A DNA stretch of 9,564 nt, from contig JBKJUS010000198.1 in assembly GCA_046590575.1 (NCBI GenBank), positions 1 to 9,564 on the forward strand, written 5' to 3'. The notes under the pieces were generated by a model, which was given only the letters and a program-made list of their open reading frames with translations, made no database searches and had not been told where the DNA came from. The DNA comes from DATLNF01 sp046590575. Lineage in GTDB: Bacteria > Actinomycetota > Actinomycetes > BP-191. The position numbers and the translations under genes are program-made. Numbering within the stretch: position 1 is the stretch's first letter; each line of letters begins with the position of its first letter. This document shows positions 1 through 6,686 of this stretch, one piece after another.

Positions 1-819
1 GCCCATCAAGGTGATTGTCCCGGTGGCGCGGGTCGCCGCGACCGCGAGCTCCATCGCCTCGATCCGGCCGGCCGACTCGAAGGTGTAGTCGAATCCACGC
101 GGCTCGAGATGGAGCAGCGCCGCCAGGTCCGGCTCCACTGCCTCCGTGGCGCCGATCTCCAGTGCGAGTCGCCGTCGCTCCGGGTTCGGGTCGACGACGA
201 CGACGCGGGACGCCCCGCTCACCAGCGCGCCCATCGCTGCGCTCGCCCCGACTCCTCCGCAGCCGAGCACCGCGACGGTCGACCCCGGTCGCACCCGCGC
301 GTCGTTCATGACCGCGCCGAAGCCGGTGGTCACCGCGCAGCCGGTCACCGCAGCCACCGTGAGCGGCACTCCGTCGGAAACCGGTGTCAGTGAGCGCTGC
401 CGCAGCACGGTCGCGGTCGAGAACGTCCCGGTCCCGAAAGCCTGGAGCAGTGGCTTTCCCCGGTGCGTGTAGCGCGGGCGCGCTGCGAACCTCTCCTCGC
501 AGAGCGGCGGGTAGCCGGACTCGCAGTAGCGGCAGTGTCCGCAGTGATGTGCGATGGAGACGACCACCCGGTTGCCCGGCGCAAACCTGGTGACCGCAGG
601 GCCGCACTGCGCGACGACCCCGGCCGCCTCGTGGCCGAGCACCACCGGGTACGTCGTCGGCAGCACTCCCGATGCGCAGGACAGGTCGGTGTGGCAGATC
701 CCAGTCGCCGCAATGCGGACCAGCACCTCGTCGTCGACGAGGTCGGCGAGCTCGATGTCGTCGACCTGCGGTGGCTCGCCCGGGCCGGTGACGACCACGG
801 CGCGAGCGGCGTGCGGCAT
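1..819 (-). CDS. Zinc-dependent alcohol dehydrogenase, class III-like (3' end beyond window)
   Basis: This is a medium-chain, NAD(P)-dependent zinc alcohol dehydrogenase oxidising an alcohol to an aldehyde or ketone in the cytoplasm; the substrate is unknown. The ATG at 819 opens a frame that stays open for 273 codons to the window edge, so about the last quarter of a roughly 360-residue family member is missing. Visible features in order: GICHTD with catalytic zinc ligand C42; GHE with H63/E64; a complete structural-zinc set C93, C96, C99, C107 (C-x2-C-x2-C-x7-C); third catalytic ligand C161 in TGCAVTTG; the Rossmann loop GCGGVG at 186-191; and D210 after the second strand, which favours NAD over NADP. 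No good Shine-Dalgarno precedes the start. The gene is divergent from the hydrolase at 857, with 37 bases between. Family assignment is firm; a specific role (formaldehyde/glutathione, NDMA-linked, other) cannot be decided. Confidence 0.93.
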   Translation of the reverse strand, partial: MPHAARAVVVTGPGEPPQVDDIELADLVDDEVLVRIAATGICHTDLSCASGVLPTTYPVVLGHEAAGVVAQCGPAVTRFAPGNRVVVSIAHHCGHCRYCESGYPPLCEERFAARPRYTHRGKPLLQAFGTGTFSTATVLRQRSLTPVSDGVPLTVAAVTGCAVTTGFGAVMNDARVRPGSTVAVLGCGGVGASAAMGALVSGASRVVVVDPNPERRRLALEIGATEAVEPDLAALLHLEPRGFDYTFESAGRIEAMELAVAATRATGTITLMG

Positions 820-856
820 GGGTGGAGAGTGGCTGAGCGGTGGTGTAATCGTCAAC
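820..856. promoter_or_regulatory. Short divergent intergenic region between dehydrogenase and hydrolase
   Basis: Only 37 bases separate two divergent start codons, so any promoters must lie here or inside the genes. On the plus strand TGTAAT at 844-849 sits about 7 bases before the ATG at 857, which would suit a -10 element of a leaderless hydrolase transcript. No AGGAGG-like site precedes that ATG, only a weak GGTGG 12 bases away. On the minus strand TTGACG at 850-855 resembles a -35 hexamer, but no convincing -10 follows at 16-18 bases. This reading is weak and rests on sequence resemblance only. Confidence 0.25.
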
Positions 857-1909
857 ATGATCGAACAGCTGCGTGCGCTCATCGAGCGCGACATCGCCGC
901 TGGACTCACGCGTGGGATGCAGCTCTTCGTCGCCCAGCACGGCCGGACCCTGATCGACGAAGCGCTCGGCGTACGCGGCCAGGATGATGACCTGGTCACG
1001 ACGCTGACGCGCTTCAACCTGTTCTCGGCCACCAAGCCGATCACTGCGACGGCCCTGCATCTCCTGGTAGACCAGGGCCACGTCTCGTACGACGACCCGG
1101 TCGTGCGCTTCGTCCCGGACTTCGGCCGGCACGGCAAGGATGCGGTCACGGTCGGGCACCTGCTGACTCACCAGGCCGGCATCCCCGACACCGACGAGGT
1201 GGTGCCGGTGGCCGCCTTTGCCGACTTCCCGGACGCGGTCGCTCGCATCTGCGCTCTCGAGCCCACATCCCCGCCGGGCGGAGCGGTCACCTACCATCCC
1301 CTGACCGGTGCGGCGATGGTGGCCGAAGTCGTGCAGCGCGTCAGCGGCGAGGACTTCCGCAGGTTCTGCGCCGACCACGTGCTCACGCCGCTCGGCATGA
1401 CGCACACGACGTACGGACTGCCTGACCTCCTGACCGATGAGACCAGCGACACGGTGGGCGCGACGCCGGAGCGCGCGGCGGTCGCCGACGTGTGGCGCGC
1501 TCGGGAGGCGCGACGCGCACTGCATCCCGGCATCGGAGCTCACTCGACCGCGCGGGACCTCGCCCGGCTCTACCAGACGTGGCTCGACGAAGGTGTCTAC
1601 GACGGCGGGCGCCTGGTCGCCGAGAAGACCGTCGCACTCGCCACCTCGGTCGTCGCTCCGACCCTGCCCTCGGCAGGGTTCGGGCTTGGGTTCATCGTCG
1701 GCGTCGATCCCGCGGGGAGCAGCCGAGGGGTGCTGTGCTCGGAGCGCACGTTCGGCCATCCCGGGATGTGCTCGACCCAGGCGTACGCCGACCCGTCGAA
1801 CGGACTCGTCGTCGTCCTCCTCGCCAACGTCGACCCCGGCCAGGAAGAGAGCGACCGACGCTTCTCGATCCTCTGCAACACCATCCAGCGAGGAGTCATC
1901 GATGGCTGA
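857..1909 (+). CDS. Serine hydrolase of the class C beta-lactamase / EstB-type esterase family
   Basis: The 350-residue protein has the penicillin-binding-protein-like fold family (Pfam Beta-lactamase). Family members are often esterases, transesterases or peptidases rather than antibiotic-destroying enzymes. The nucleophile motif is S57-A-T-K60. The second motif is Y146-H-P, where classic enzymes have Y-x-N; YHx variants are typical of EstB-like actinobacterial hydrolases. H301-P-G303 in FGHPG replaces the KTG triad. No signal peptide or membrane segment is seen, so it acts in the cytoplasm, which argues against beta-lactam resistance. The ATG at 857 is chosen because upstream in-frame starts lie inside the divergent dehydrogenase and add no family-like sequence. 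Its last 8 bases overlap the downstream CoA ligase, implying co-translation. A likely role is cleavage of an ester or lactone whose acid is then activated by that ligase; this is inferred from context. Confidence 0.9.
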   Translation: MIEQLRALIERDIAAGLTRGMQLFVAQHGRTLIDEALGVRGQDDDLVTTLTRFNLFSATKPITATALHLLVDQGHVSYDDPVVRFVPDFGRHGKDAVTVGHLLTHQAGIPDTDEVVPVAAFADFPDAVARICALEPTSPPGGAVTYHPLTGAAMVAEVVQRVSGEDFRRFCADHVLTPLGMTHTTYGLPDLLTDETSDTVGATPERAAVADVWRAREARRALHPGIGAHSTARDLARLYQTWLDEGVYDGGRLVAEKTVALATSVVAPTLPSAGFGLGFIVGVDPAGSSRGVLCSERTFGHPGMCSTQAYADPSNGLVVVLLANVDPGQEESDRRFSILCNTIQRGVIDG

Positions 1910-3380
1910 GGACATGATCGCGGGCCGCAGCTTCGGAGAAGTGCTCGCCGACCTGGCTGCCGTGGACCCGGACCGGCCCGCGGTGACCTGCGGCGCGGTC
2001 ACCCTTTCCAGACGCGATCTCGACGATCGGACCAACGCGCTCGCGCGGGCCTACGCCGACCACGGTGTCACGCCAGGCAGCTTCGTCACGATTGGCCTGC
2101 CCAACGGCATCGAGTTCATCGAGAGCGCGTTCGCTGCCTGGAAGCTCGGCGCAATCCCGCAGCCAGTGTCCTTCCGTCTTCCCCCGCGAGAACTCGACGC
2201 GATCGTCGACCTCGTGCAGCCGAACCTCCTGGTCGGACTGACTTCGGGCGCCTCGCCCTGCCCGGCCGTCGTAGCGGGCTTCGCCCCCCCGCCTGGCACG
2301 CTGACGACACCGCTGCCACGCACGGTCTCGCCGTACTGGAAGGCGCCGACGTCCGGCGGCTCGACCGGCCGACCGAAGGTCATCGTCGCGGCCCAGCCCG
2401 CGGTGATCGAGTCAGTCGTCGGGTTCGGCCGCACGATCCGCATCCCCGAGGATGGCACCGTCATCACGACGGGCCCCCTCTACCACAACGGGCCGTTCCT
2501 CACGACGGCGATCAGCCTGCTCTTCGGCTCGCATGTCGTGGTGATGCCGCGCTTCGACGCGATGACGGCGCTGGAGCTGGTGGAGCAGCACCGGGCCGAC
2601 TGGATCTACACCGTGCCCACCATGCTGCTGCGCATGTGGCGGCTGCCCGAGGCTGATCGCGAACGGGCGGACCTGTCCTCCCTGCACACCGTGATCCACA
2701 TGGCTGCACCGTGCCCCGAGTGGCTCAAGCGGGTGTGGATCGACTGGGTCGGACCGGAGCGGGTGTGGGAGATCTACGGCGGGTCAGAGGTGCAGGCGGT
2801 CACCGTCATCGGCGGCACCGACTGGCTCGCCCATCCCGGCACCGTCGGCAAGCCGTTCGTCGGCGAGATCTGCGTCTTCGACGACGACGGTAAACCCGCG
2901 GCGCCCGGCACGTCGGGGCCGCTGTGGATGCGCCGCGGCGCCGGCGTACCCAACCCGTACCGCTACATCGGCGCGGAGGCGCGGCGGCGTGACGGTGGCT
3001 GGGAGTGCCTCGGCGACGTGGGCTATCTCGACGACGAGGGTTACGTCTACCTGCTCGACCGCGACTCGGACATGATCATCGTCGGCGGCGCCAACGTCTA
3101 TCCCGCCGAGGTCGAAGCCGTGCTGGAGGAGCACCCGGCGGTACGCACCAGCTGTGCCGTCGGCGTACCGGACGAGGACCTCGGCCAGGTGGTGCACGCG
3201 ATCGTGGAGACCGCGGGCGAAGTAACGGACACTGAGCTGCTCGCCTTCTGCGCCGAGCGGCTGCTGCGCGAAAAAGTGCCACGGGTCATCCATCGCAGCG
3301 CGACTCCGCTGCGCGACGAGGCCGGCAAGGTTCGCCGTTCCGCCGTACTCGCCGAGCTGGTGGAACGTCTTCAGCCCTGA
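1902..3380 (+). CDS. AMP-dependent acyl-CoA synthetase/ligase
   Basis: This cytoplasmic adenylate-forming enzyme should activate a carboxylic acid with ATP and then transfer it to CoA. At 492 residues it is a little shorter than most acyl-CoA synthetases, close to bile-acid-CoA-ligase-like members. Motifs: the P-loop-like TSGGSTGRPK at 150-159 (SGGST variant of the usual TSGTTG), YGGSE at 292-296, D372 in GDVGYLD and R387 in LLDR binding the ATP ribose, the hinge and GGANVYP at 395-401, and catalytic K476 in the EAGK turn. All key residues are present and there is no carrier-protein domain, so a peptide-synthetase module is unlikely. The ATG at 1902 overlaps the hydrolase stop by 8 bases; earlier in-frame starts would run inside the hydrolase gene. 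The acyl substrate is not readable from sequence. An aromatic, branched or steroid-derived acid is possible. Confidence 0.92.
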   Translation: MAEDMIAGRSFGEVLADLAAVDPDRPAVTCGAVTLSRRDLDDRTNALARAYADHGVTPGSFVTIGLPNGIEFIESAFAAWKLGAIPQPVSFRLPPRELDAIVDLVQPNLLVGLTSGASPCPAVVAGFAPPPGTLTTPLPRTVSPYWKAPTSGGSTGRPKVIVAAQPAVIESVVGFGRTIRIPEDGTVITTGPLYHNGPFLTTAISLLFGSHVVVMPRFDAMTALELVEQHRADWIYTVPTMLLRMWRLPEADRERADLSSLHTVIHMAAPCPEWLKRVWIDWVGPERVWEIYGGSEVQAVTVIGGTDWLAHPGTVGKPFVGEICVFDDDGKPAAPGTSGPLWMRRGAGVPNPYRYIGAEARRRDGGWECLGDVGYLDDEGYVYLLDRDSDMIIVGGANVYPAEVEAVLEEHPAVRTSCAVGVPDEDLGQVVHAIVETAGEVTDTELLAFCAERLLREKVPRVIHRSATPLRDEAGKVRRSAVLAELVERLQP

Positions 3381-3393
3381 GCCGTCGGCTCAG
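3377..3393. terminator. Perfect hairpin over the ligase stop codon, probable bidirectional terminator
   Basis: CTGAGCC (3377-3383) and GGCTCAG (3387-3393) pair perfectly around a GTC loop. The ligase TGA (3378-3380) is inside the left arm. The hairpin lies between two convergent genes (stops at 3380 and 3416), where a shared terminator is expected. No T-run follows on either strand, which is common for actinobacterial terminators but makes the call less certain. Confidence 0.5.
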
Positions 3394-3415
3394 ATCGGGA
3401 GGAGAACTTCCACTG

Positions 3416-4996
3416 TCACACGGGAAGTCGCTTGTTGCCGCTGGTGTAGACGAAAGCACCGTTTCTGAACACGAAGTCGCGATACGTGCCGCCGCCGTCG
3501 TGCTGGTTCGCCGCGTACCTCGTCGGGTTGAACGCGCCGGGGCTGCTGTAACTCGCACCCAACGCGTGCACGCCGCCGGCCAGGCCGGCCGGGGTGAGGC
3601 TCGTCACGTTGAGGAAGCTCTTCTGCAGGAAGAACAGCGCATGGCAGTACGTCGTCGCCGTGAAGCGGGCGCCGCGCACGGACATGTCCTGGCCGGCCTT
3701 CTTCTGGATGTCGAGGCACAGCGTGTCGCTCGGGCCGGTCGGCCCCGGGTCAGCCGGGTTGTTCACGTCGAGCAGCTGGGACCAGCCGACTCCATTGACG
3801 TTGGCCAGCTGCTGGCGCGGGATCGGCTCGGTCGACTCGAGCAGGTTGGGGTACTGCTCGGTGGAGATGCCGTACTTCGGCCGGTAGCCCTGGCTCTCGG
3901 CGGCTGGCATGAACGTCATCGGGTAGGCGTTGGCCTCGCCGAGGAAGTGGATGTTCGTGACGCCTTCCTCCTGGAACCGCGCCACAAAGGTCGCGTCCGC
4001 CGTGGTGGCGCCGTACGGCGCCGCCTGCACGACCACCTTGGTGACGCCGAAGCTCTTGATGATCGGGATCATCTTCTTGTTGACGACCGAGGCGTAGAAC
4101 TCGTCGTCGTAGTGGATGATCCCGACGACCGTGGGCTTGTCTGGGTCCGGCGCCTTGTAGAAGCCGGCCCGGCCGAGCACGGTCGCCACTGCGGTGGCGG
4201 TGCGGTCGACCGTCAGCGCCTTGGGACCGGTGCCGGTGTAGTAGTAGTCGCGGTAGGCCGAGAGCCGCTTCTCGTCGATCGGCATCCCGTCGTGGATGCC
4301 CGGCACGCCGGCCTTGCCGAGGCAAGTCAACAATGCGGCGCGGGCCATCGCGTTGTTGACGGCGGCGAAGACCCGGTCGTCGTTGGTCCACTGCTCGCAA
4401 GCCTCAGCCTCGAACGAGCCGTCCGTGTAGGAACCGGCCCGGCCGAAGTCGACGGTGTAGTACGACGGCACGACCTTGCGGCCCGCGATGCCGCCCTTGG
4501 TATTGATGTAGCTGACCACGGCGTTGGCCTGCTTGCGGCCATCTCCGAAAGCGGCGTCGATGCCAAACGTCTCGGCGATAGACCCCGGCTGGAAGAGCGA
4601 AATGCCGATCTTGATCTCGGTCGCGCTGAACCCGGGCCCGGACTTCCCGGCCGACGGGACGACCGTGGTGCTCCCGGCGCGGGTCGGTGCAGCGCTAGCG
4701 CCGGTGCCGCCGGGCGCCGCACCGGTCGATCGGCGTTCCGGCGCTGAGGAAGCTGACGCGAGAGCGCTCTGGGGCAGCTCGCCGGTCTTCACCTTCTCGA
4801 TGATCTCCGCCTTCGTCAGCGGTGTCCCGTCGACGTCAAGCAGCGCGGAAGGGGACGGGCTCGGTGAGTTGGTTGCCGCCAGCCCCCTCGACTCGTCACT
4901 CGACACCGTGTTCGTCGAGGAGCACGCGCTTAGCGCGGTCGCCGCGACTATCGCGGCTACGAGCGCTCGGTGCCGCAGCAGGACATTACGACGCAC
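3416..4996 (-). CDS. LivJ-type ABC transporter substrate-binding lipoprotein, paralogue 1
   Basis: This is an exported, lipid-anchored receptor of a branched-chain-amino-acid-type (HAAT) ABC importer; such receptors also bind amides, aromatic acids and other small organics. It has 526 residues from the GTG at 4996. A basic N-terminus and hydrophobic stretch lead to the lipobox LSAC with C25. A long Ser/Pro/Ala/Gly tether follows (about 26-125), then a type I periplasmic-binding fold from EIKIGIS at 127 to the end. The GTG is preferred to the ATG two codons earlier because GAGGAG lies 8 bases before GTG but only 2 before ATG, and the GTG gives exactly the same N-terminal length as the paralogue. 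Four cysteines (C200, C225, C427, C451) are shared with the paralogue. It lies 29 bases after that gene, so they are probably co-transcribed. The ligand is unknown. Confidence 0.9.
   Translation of the reverse strand: MRRNVLLRHRALVAAIVAATALSACSSTNTVSSDESRGLAATNSPSPSPSALLDVDGTPLTKAEIIEKVKTGELPQSALASASSAPERRSTGAAPGGTGASAAPTRAGSTTVVPSAGKSGPGFSATEIKIGISLFQPGSIAETFGIDAAFGDGRKQANAVVSYINTKGGIAGRKVVPSYYTVDFGRAGSYTDGSFEAEACEQWTNDDRVFAAVNNAMARAALLTCLGKAGVPGIHDGMPIDEKRLSAYRDYYYTGTGPKALTVDRTATAVATVLGRAGFYKAPDPDKPTVVGIIHYDDEFYASVVNKKMIPIIKSFGVTKVVVQAAPYGATTADATFVARFQEEGVTNIHFLGEANAYPMTFMPAAESQGYRPKYGISTEQYPNLLESTEPIPRQQLANVNGVGWSQLLDVNNPADPGPTGPSDTLCLDIQKKAGQDMSVRGARFTATTYCHALFFLQKSFLNVTSLTPAGLAGGVHALGASYSSPGAFNPTRYAANQHDGGGTYRDFVFRNGAFVYTSGNKRLPV
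4739..4975 (-). repeat. Paralogous segment encoding the shared signal peptide and tether (copy 1)
   Basis: This encodes residues 8-86 of paralogue 1. It aligns without gaps to 6334-6570 in paralogue 2. By hand count 69 of 79 residues are identical and about 198 of 237 bases match (roughly 84%). The segment covers the hydrophobic signal core, the lipobox and an ordered-looking block LLDVDGTPLTK (52-62) followed by EIIEKVKTGELP. The linkers just after it are unalignable, and the binding domains are clearly more diverged. Confidence 0.85.
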
Positions 4997-5004
4997 TTTC
5001 ATGA

Positions 5005-5010
5005 CTCCTC
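5005..5010 (-). promoter_or_regulatory. Shine-Dalgarno site deciding the start of paralogue 1
   Basis: On the minus strand GAGGAG is followed by TC and then ATG (5002), a spacing too short for efficient initiation. The GTG at 4996 lies 8 bases downstream, an ideal distance. This supports GTG as the true start. Confidence 0.6.
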
Positions 5011-5014
5011 GGTC

Positions 5015-5038
5015 GTCAGGACGTCAGGACGTCAGGAC
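5015..5038. repeat. Three tandem 8-bp repeats (GTCAGGAC) at the receptor gene junction
   Basis: GTCAGGAC occurs exactly three times in a row, at 5015-5022, 5023-5030 and 5031-5038, followed by GT. On the coding (minus) strand each unit carries a TGA. The first is the real stop of the upstream receptor (5032-5034). Because 8 is not a multiple of 3, the three TGAs fall in all three frames. The block nearly fills the 29-base gap before the next Shine-Dalgarno site. Confidence 0.9.
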
Positions 5039-6591
5039 GTAGCCATCGGCTTGAGGCCGCTGGTGTAGCGGAAGGCCTTGGCCTCGAAGTTGTAGGCGAA
5101 CTCGCGGTAGCTGCTGAGGCAATCGTGCTGGGTCGAGGAGAACCGGCAGGTGAAGCCGGCCGGCGGGATGAACGACGTGCCCAAGCCCTTCACCACCCCG
5201 GCCACGCCCGCGGACGTGACGGTCGGGGCTTGGTCGATCGCCTGCTTGAGGAACAGCAGCCCGCTGCAGAAACTCATCGCGGCGAGGCGCGCACCGCGGT
5301 CAGCCACTGAAATGGACGCGTTCTTGAAGATCTCCAGGCATAGCCGATCGGCGGAGTTGGTCGGGCCGGGATCGCCCGCGTTGTCGGTGTCCTGCATTGG
5401 GGAGACGCCGTAGCCGATCGCGTTGCGAAGCTGCTCGGGCGGCACCTGGGCTGCCGCGAGCTGGATGGCCGGCGCGTGGTCGCTGCGCAGCGCGTACTTG
5501 GGACGGTACAGCTGGTTCTCCGCCGCCGGCATGAAGGTGTAGGCATAGGAGCCGCCCTCGCCGAGGAACATCACGTTGGTGACACCCTCCGCCTGGAAGC
5601 GCGAGACGTAGGTGCTGTCGGCCGTCGTGAGACCACGGCCGGCAGCCTGCTTGACGACCTTCTTACCGCCGCAGGCGAGGATGCCCTTCTCGTAGATGTC
5701 GTCAACGACCTTGCGCAGCGGCGCCTCATCGAAGTAGATGATGCCGACCGTAGCGCCCTTGTACCAGCCGCGACCGCAGAGGAACTTGTTCTCGGTATGA
5801 GCCGCGCGGTCGTGGACCACGCTCGATCCGGCCATCGTGGTGTAGTACCACTGGCGGTTCGGCGCCATGCGCGCCTCGTCGATCTGCATGCCGTTGTGCA
5901 CGCCGAGGACGTCCTTCTTGGCCAGGCACGCCAGCAGCTGCTGGCGCTGTAGCGAGAGGTTGATCGCGGCGAAGACCTTGTCGTCCTCGGTCCACTGCTC
6001 GCAGGCCGCCGCCTCGAACGCTCCGTCGGTGCCGCCGGTCGTCGTGAAGTCGACCTCGAAGAAGGAGGGCACGACCTTTCGCCCGGCGATCCCACCATTC
6101 TTGTTGACGTAGTTGATGACTGCATAGGCCTGCGCCTCGTTGTCGCCCACGTCCACGTTGACCCCGAGGTTCTTGGCGAAGTCCCCGAGCTTGAACGTGG
6201 AGATCCCGATCTTGATCTCCTTGTCGGTGACGCCGGGCCCGACAGGTCCCGGCTTGACCGTCCCGGCCTTCGTGGGACCGGGCGTCGACCCGCCTGCCGG
6301 TCGGGCCGCAGTGCCCCCGCTCGACTGGCTGCTGGGCGCTGATGACGCCGATGCCAGCGCGCTCCGGGGCAGCTCACCCGTCTTCACCTTCTCGATGATC
6401 TCTTCCTTCGTCAGCGGCGTCCCATCGACGTCCAGCAAGGCGGACGGAGACGCGCTGGGCGACTCGACCACCTCCAGCCCCTTCGACTCGTCACTCGACT
6501 TCTTGTTCGTCGAGGAGCACGCACTCAGCGCGGTGGCTGCGACTATCGCGGCCACGAGCGCTCGGTGCCTGATCGCGTGGCGTGCAGTCAT
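5032..6591 (-). CDS. LivJ-type ABC transporter substrate-binding lipoprotein, paralogue 2
   Basis: This is the second exported lipoprotein receptor for a HAAT-type ABC importer, 519 residues from the ATG at 6591. GAGGGA 7 bases upstream supports this start over the GTG at 6606. The signal peptide ends at lipobox LSAC, C25. A Ser/Gly/Pro-rich tether runs to about 123 and the type I periplasmic-binding fold begins at KEIKIGIS (124-131). It resembles paralogue 1 throughout the domain, for example GGIAGRKVVPS at 166-176, at roughly half identity by eye. It keeps the same four cysteines (C197, C222, C418, C442). It adds C272, C307, C482 and C491, which could form two extra disulfides outside the cell. 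Gene order suggests it is the first gene after the 95-base gap and is followed by paralogue 1 in one transcript. Its ligand is probably related to, but different from, that of its neighbour. Confidence 0.9.
   Translation of the reverse strand: MTARHAIRHRALVAAIVAATALSACSSTNKKSSDESKGLEVVESPSASPSALLDVDGTPLTKEEIIEKVKTGELPRSALASASSAPSSQSSGGTAARPAGGSTPGPTKAGTVKPGPVGPGVTDKEIKIGISTFKLGDFAKNLGVNVDVGDNEAQAYAVINYVNKNGGIAGRKVVPSFFEVDFTTTGGTDGAFEAAACEQWTEDDKVFAAINLSLQRQQLLACLAKKDVLGVHNGMQIDEARMAPNRQWYYTTMAGSSVVHDRAAHTENKFLCGRGWYKGATVGIIYFDEAPLRKVVDDIYEKGILACGGKKVVKQAAGRGLTTADSTYVSRFQAEGVTNVMFLGEGGSYAYTFMPAAENQLYRPKYALRSDHAPAIQLAAAQVPPEQLRNAIGYGVSPMQDTDNAGDPGPTNSADRLCLEIFKNASISVADRGARLAAMSFCSGLLFLKQAIDQAPTVTSAGVAGVVKGLGTSFIPPAGFTCRFSSTQHDCLSSYREFAYNFEAKAFRYTSGLKPMATS
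6334..6570 (-). repeat. Paralogous segment encoding the shared signal peptide and tether (copy 2)
   Basis: This is the counterpart of 4739-4975 and encodes residues 8-86 of paralogue 2. Most nucleotide differences are silent third-position changes. The amino acid changes concentrate in two spots just after the lipobox (TV versus KK, and AATN versus EVVE). Confidence 0.85.
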
Positions 6592-6598
6592 GGTGGCT

Positions 6599-6604
6599 TC
6601 CCTC
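6599..6604 (-). promoter_or_regulatory. Shine-Dalgarno site of paralogue 2
   Basis: GAGGGA on the minus strand lies 7 bases before the ATG at 6591. It overlaps the alternative GTG at 6606-6604, which has no site of its own, so ATG is the better start. Confidence 0.6.
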
Positions 6605-6642
6605 ACGGAGAACGAGACGGGGTGACTGGGACGGCGTCCGGG

Positions 6643-6679
6643 GTGTGAGAACGTGTGAGAAGTGTCGCACTAATCACAC
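6643..6679. promoter_or_regulatory. Compound palindrome with direct repeat upstream of the receptor genes
   Basis: Within the 95-base gap between the rhamnosidase stop and the first receptor gene, GTGTGA (6653-6658) pairs with TCACAC (6674-6679), and AGTG (6661-6664) pairs with CACT (6668-6671) around TCG. The interruptions are symmetrically placed two-base mismatches. GTGTGAGAA is also repeated directly at 6643-6651 and 6653-6661, a 10-base helical period. The embedded TGTCG-N6-TCACA (6663-6678) matches 8 of 10 half-site positions of a CRP/GlxR-type operator. It could be an operator for receptor expression or a terminator stem after the rhamnosidase; no T-run follows. No clear -35/-10 pair was found in the gap. 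Confidence 0.45.
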
Positions 6680-6686
6680 CTTCTGA

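Noticed and set aside
554..856. Earlier in-frame starts for the serine hydrolase (554 and 818)
   Set aside because: They lie in or over the start of the divergent dehydrogenase and add residues without family character; the 857 start gives a normal N-terminus.
1437..1901. Extended N-terminus for the CoA ligase
   Set aside because: This stretch is the hydrolase gene read in another frame; the ATG at 1902 gives a typical ligase start.
857..1909. Antibiotic-resistance beta-lactamase
   Set aside because: It has no export signal, has YHP instead of YxN and HPG instead of KTG, and overlaps a CoA ligase gene; an esterase-type role fits better.
1902..3380. Non-ribosomal peptide synthetase adenylation module
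   Set aside because: It is a stand-alone 492-residue enzyme with no condensation or carrier domain and no such genes adjacent.
3500..4747. A 415-codon open frame on the plus strand opposite receptor paralogue 1
   Set aside because: Same reason: biased composition, no recognisable motif, and it lies entirely over a clear lipoprotein gene.
5015..5038. CRISPR or phage attachment site
   Set aside because: The units are 8 bp with no spacers, and there are no cas, integrase or tRNA genes nearby.
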